A DNA stretch of 64,000 nucleotides. Source: Bacilli bacterium. Its GTDB lineage: Bacteria > Bacillota_I > Bacilli_A > RF39 > UBA660. Each line of letters opens with the position of its first letter. Positions within the stretch are counted from its first letter, which is position 1. Location: assembly GCA_017484065.1 (NCBI GenBank), contig JAFUTX010000013.1:1-64000 (forward strand), given 5' to 3'. This document shows positions 62,816 to 64,000 of this stretch, one piece after another. The notes under the pieces were generated by a model. The model saw only the letters and a list, made by a program, of their open reading frames with translations, searched no databases and was not told where the DNA came from. The position numbers and the translations under genes were made by a program.

Positions 62816-63385
62816 TTACTTAAACTTTCCAGAACTAAATAATAATTTTGAATCAATAACATGTTCTAAATATTCTTTAGCCGTAATATGTTTTTCTGGC
62901 TCATTAAATTCTGTAATTATAATTTCATCAATTTCTTCAATTGTTATATTAAAAGTTTTTAAATATTCTACATACCTCTTATATTGATAATTTAATAATT
63001 CATCTAACGAACTAAATTTGTGAATTCCTCTATTGTTAAAATCTGAATTTTCAAACCAAAACCAATTATCATCATATTTAAATATAAGAAAAGAATGAGT
63101 AGGATATTCATTGTCGTAATCAAGTAAAACCATTTCATAAATAGTTTTTATCTCATAGTTATTTTTTAAAAACCAATCTCTTTCAAATTCAACTTGATCA
63201 AAGCAATTGCCACATAAATTTTTTAATAAGTCCTCTTTACTTTCTAATATGTATTGTGAATACCAAGCTGAATTAAAATCTTCATCATCGTAATGATATA
63301 CTCTTCCATTTTTTCCTAAATATCCGTAATTAATATTATTTGACATATAGACTAATAATTTTTCTGGCGTTTTAATATCATTCAT
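62816..63385 (-). CDS. Transglutaminase/papain-like fold protein
   Basis: The 189-residue protein contains a likely Cys-His-Asp/Glu triad in the order of transglutaminase-like enzymes: Cys in LCGNCFDQVEFERDWF, His in YPTHSFLIFKYDDNWF and the acidic residue in WFENSDFNNRGIHKF. No signal peptide is present, so it is cytoplasmic. The substrate is unknown. It is flanked by its own terminator and an intergenic stretch and may be part of the accessory block. Confidence 0.55.
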   Translation of the reverse strand: MNDIKTPEKLLVYMSNNINYGYLGKNGRVYHYDDEDFNSAWYSQYILESKEDLLKNLCGNCFDQVEFERDWFLKNNYEIKTIYEMVLLDYDNEYPTHSFLIFKYDDNWFWFENSDFNNRGIHKFSSLDELLNYQYKRYVEYLKTFNITIEEIDEIIITEFNEPEKHITAKEYLEHVIDSKLLFSSGKFK

Positions 63386-63618
63386 TATTTCACCTCAATA
63401 TTCTTATTATTAGGTGGCGTAATCACCTTACTAATTCCTATCGCTTTTTAAATTAATAACATCTATTTTTTTCTGATTTTTGTTTATTTTAACATATTTT
63501 TATATAAAACATGTAAGATATTAAATCTCTCTAGCCTTTATTTTATAGGAGTTTTCTCTTATTCTTGGATAAATCATAATCAACCAATTTATATTAGTTT
63601 TATTTTCATTCATTTGGA
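63386..63618. other. Intergenic stretch with repeat copy 3 and a short frame
   Basis: It holds a small inverted repeat (AGGTG/CACCT around 63412-63430) and, after repeat copy 3, a frame of 31 codons that begins MNENKTNINWLIMIYPRI and stops near 63520. The latter is the rbgA start joined to unrelated sequence. I see no promoter with confidence. Confidence 0.5.
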
Positions 63619-63628
63619 TCAACTCCTT
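63578..63628. repeat. rbgA 5'-end repeat, copy 3 (orphan)
   Basis: It is nearly identical to copy 2. The stop codon of the deaminase gene lies inside it (AGG AGT TGA), so the repeat boundary falls at the gene end, as in a gene cassette. Confidence 0.88.
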
Positions 63629-64000
63629 GCATCTTCTATTTGTTTTTTACATTTATCTCGTAATATACCCGAAATAATATTAATATCATTTTTACATTTT
63701 TCTTTTATATCATATATTGTAACATTAGGATTCATATTTGATTCACTTTCTGCACCAAAAATAAAGCTACTAATCTTGGCTTTAATTGCTGCTGAAAAAC
63801 ACATACTACAACTCCATGCATTGGAAATTAATATATAATTTGATAAATCTTTTGTTTTTAACTCTTTACACGCCATTCTAATTAAATTAATTTCTGCATG
63901 TGCTGTTGGATCTGTATCAGTATTAGAAGTATTATGTGATTTATACAACACATTACCATCGTTATCCAATAAAAATGCGGCAAAAGGTGAATTACCTTCT
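63619..64000 (-). CDS. Nucleoside/guanine deaminase-like protein, partial at the window edge
   Basis: The visible 126 residues hold the cytidine-deaminase-fold zinc motifs: DPTAHAEINLIRMACKEL with the catalytic His-Ala-Glu and NAWSCSMCFSAAIKAK with the Cys-x-x-Cys. The usual Pro before the first Cys is Ser. GNSPFAAFLLDNDGNVLYKS at the start and the long tail after the Cys motif resemble guanine deaminase (GuaD-type) more than tRNA adenosine deaminase. The N-terminus lies outside the window. Confidence 0.75.
   Translation of the reverse strand, partial: EGNSPFAAFLLDNDGNVLYKSHNTSNTDTDPTAHAEINLIRMACKELKTKDLSNYILISNAWSCSMCFSAAIKAKISSFIFGAESESNMNPNVTIYDIKEKCKNDINIISGILRDKCKKQIEDARS

Noticed and set aside
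63412-63430. Terminator or operator at the AGGTG/CACCT inverted repeat
   Set aside because: The stem is only 5 bp with no T run and no gene end nearby. It is mentioned as intergenic content only.
1-64000. DGR reverse transcriptase or template repeat in the window
   Set aside because: None of the protein genes shows RT motifs (such as YxDD). I found no further copy of the variable-region framework in intergenic DNA when reading for the conserved flanks. They may be outside.
1-64000. Mollicutes-type code (TGA as Trp)
   Set aside because: TGA ends several intact genes (for example at 3593) and Trp is TGG throughout.

Overview
The window is one stretch of a very AT-rich (below about 30% GC by eye), single-membrane Firmicutes-type chromosome. 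It carries polC, divIB (ftsQ), murG, a lipoteichoic-acid-synthase-like gene, uvrC, topA, rnhB, rbgA (ylqF) and ylbJ/ylbL-like genes. TGA is used as a stop and TGG for Trp, so the standard bacterial code applies. The gene set and the style of the surface proteins suggest an uncultured gut member of the Bacilli/Erysipelotrichia/RF39 kind; that placement is inference. Most genes lie on the minus strand.

Layout. 1-124: end of an IS3-type insertion sequence. 160-4347: a coiled-coil membrane protein, two paralogous thioredoxin-like proteins, tRNA-Met and a DUF218 membrane protein. 4356-7565: ylbL-like protease, ylbJ-like membrane protein and two pseudopilins. 7626-16623: polC, a phospholipase-C-like gene, a TtcA-like gene, a decayed PD-(D/E)XK transposase, a CbxX/SpoVK-type AAA+ gene and queH. 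16601-29564: divIB, murG and an O-antigen-ligase-like gene interleaved with prepilin genes, then a compact Tad-type pilus operon (TadZ, TadA, TadB, TadC, two TadE-like proteins, Flp pilin) that also contains type-IVa-style GFTLVE prepilins. 29651-32851: a duplicated PD-(D/E)XK transposase and uvrC. 32920-38454: three large surface proteins with SipW/TasA-type N-termini and repeated C-terminal domains. 38566-49056: a polysaccharide cluster with three glycosyltransferases, an ABC exporter, two asparagine-synthetase-like proteins and a polymerase-glycosyltransferase fusion. 49126-53055: a GGDEF protein, an IMPACT-domain protein and a dockerin-bearing surface protein. 53122-53476: remains of a type III toxin-antitoxin locus. 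53487-59891: topA, two unknowns, LTA synthase, rnhB and rbgA. 59861-64000: an accessory region in which the 5' end of rbgA is repeated three times, with phage-type genes (RhuM-like, BRO-N, XRE) between the copies.

The most striking signal is in 32920-38454. Three C-terminal domains end in stretches of about 100 bp that are around 60% GC inside AT-rich genes. They share a fixed framework but differ mainly at NNY codons, the pattern expected where Asn (AAY) codons of a template repeat have been mutagenised at adenines by a diversity-generating retroelement (DGR). A GC-rich hairpin lies just after one of them. No reverse transcriptase or template repeat was found in the window, so if the DGR is active those parts lie elsewhere. 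The same C-terminal domain is fused to prepilins of the Tad locus, to SipW-type anchors and to a dockerin protein: seven copies in six genes, apparently a shared display module used on pili and on the cell surface.

The second system of note is a type III toxin-antitoxin locus with a deleted toxin but intact promoter, RNA repeats and terminators. The third is the rbgA-linked repeat array, which looks like a recurrent insertion site.
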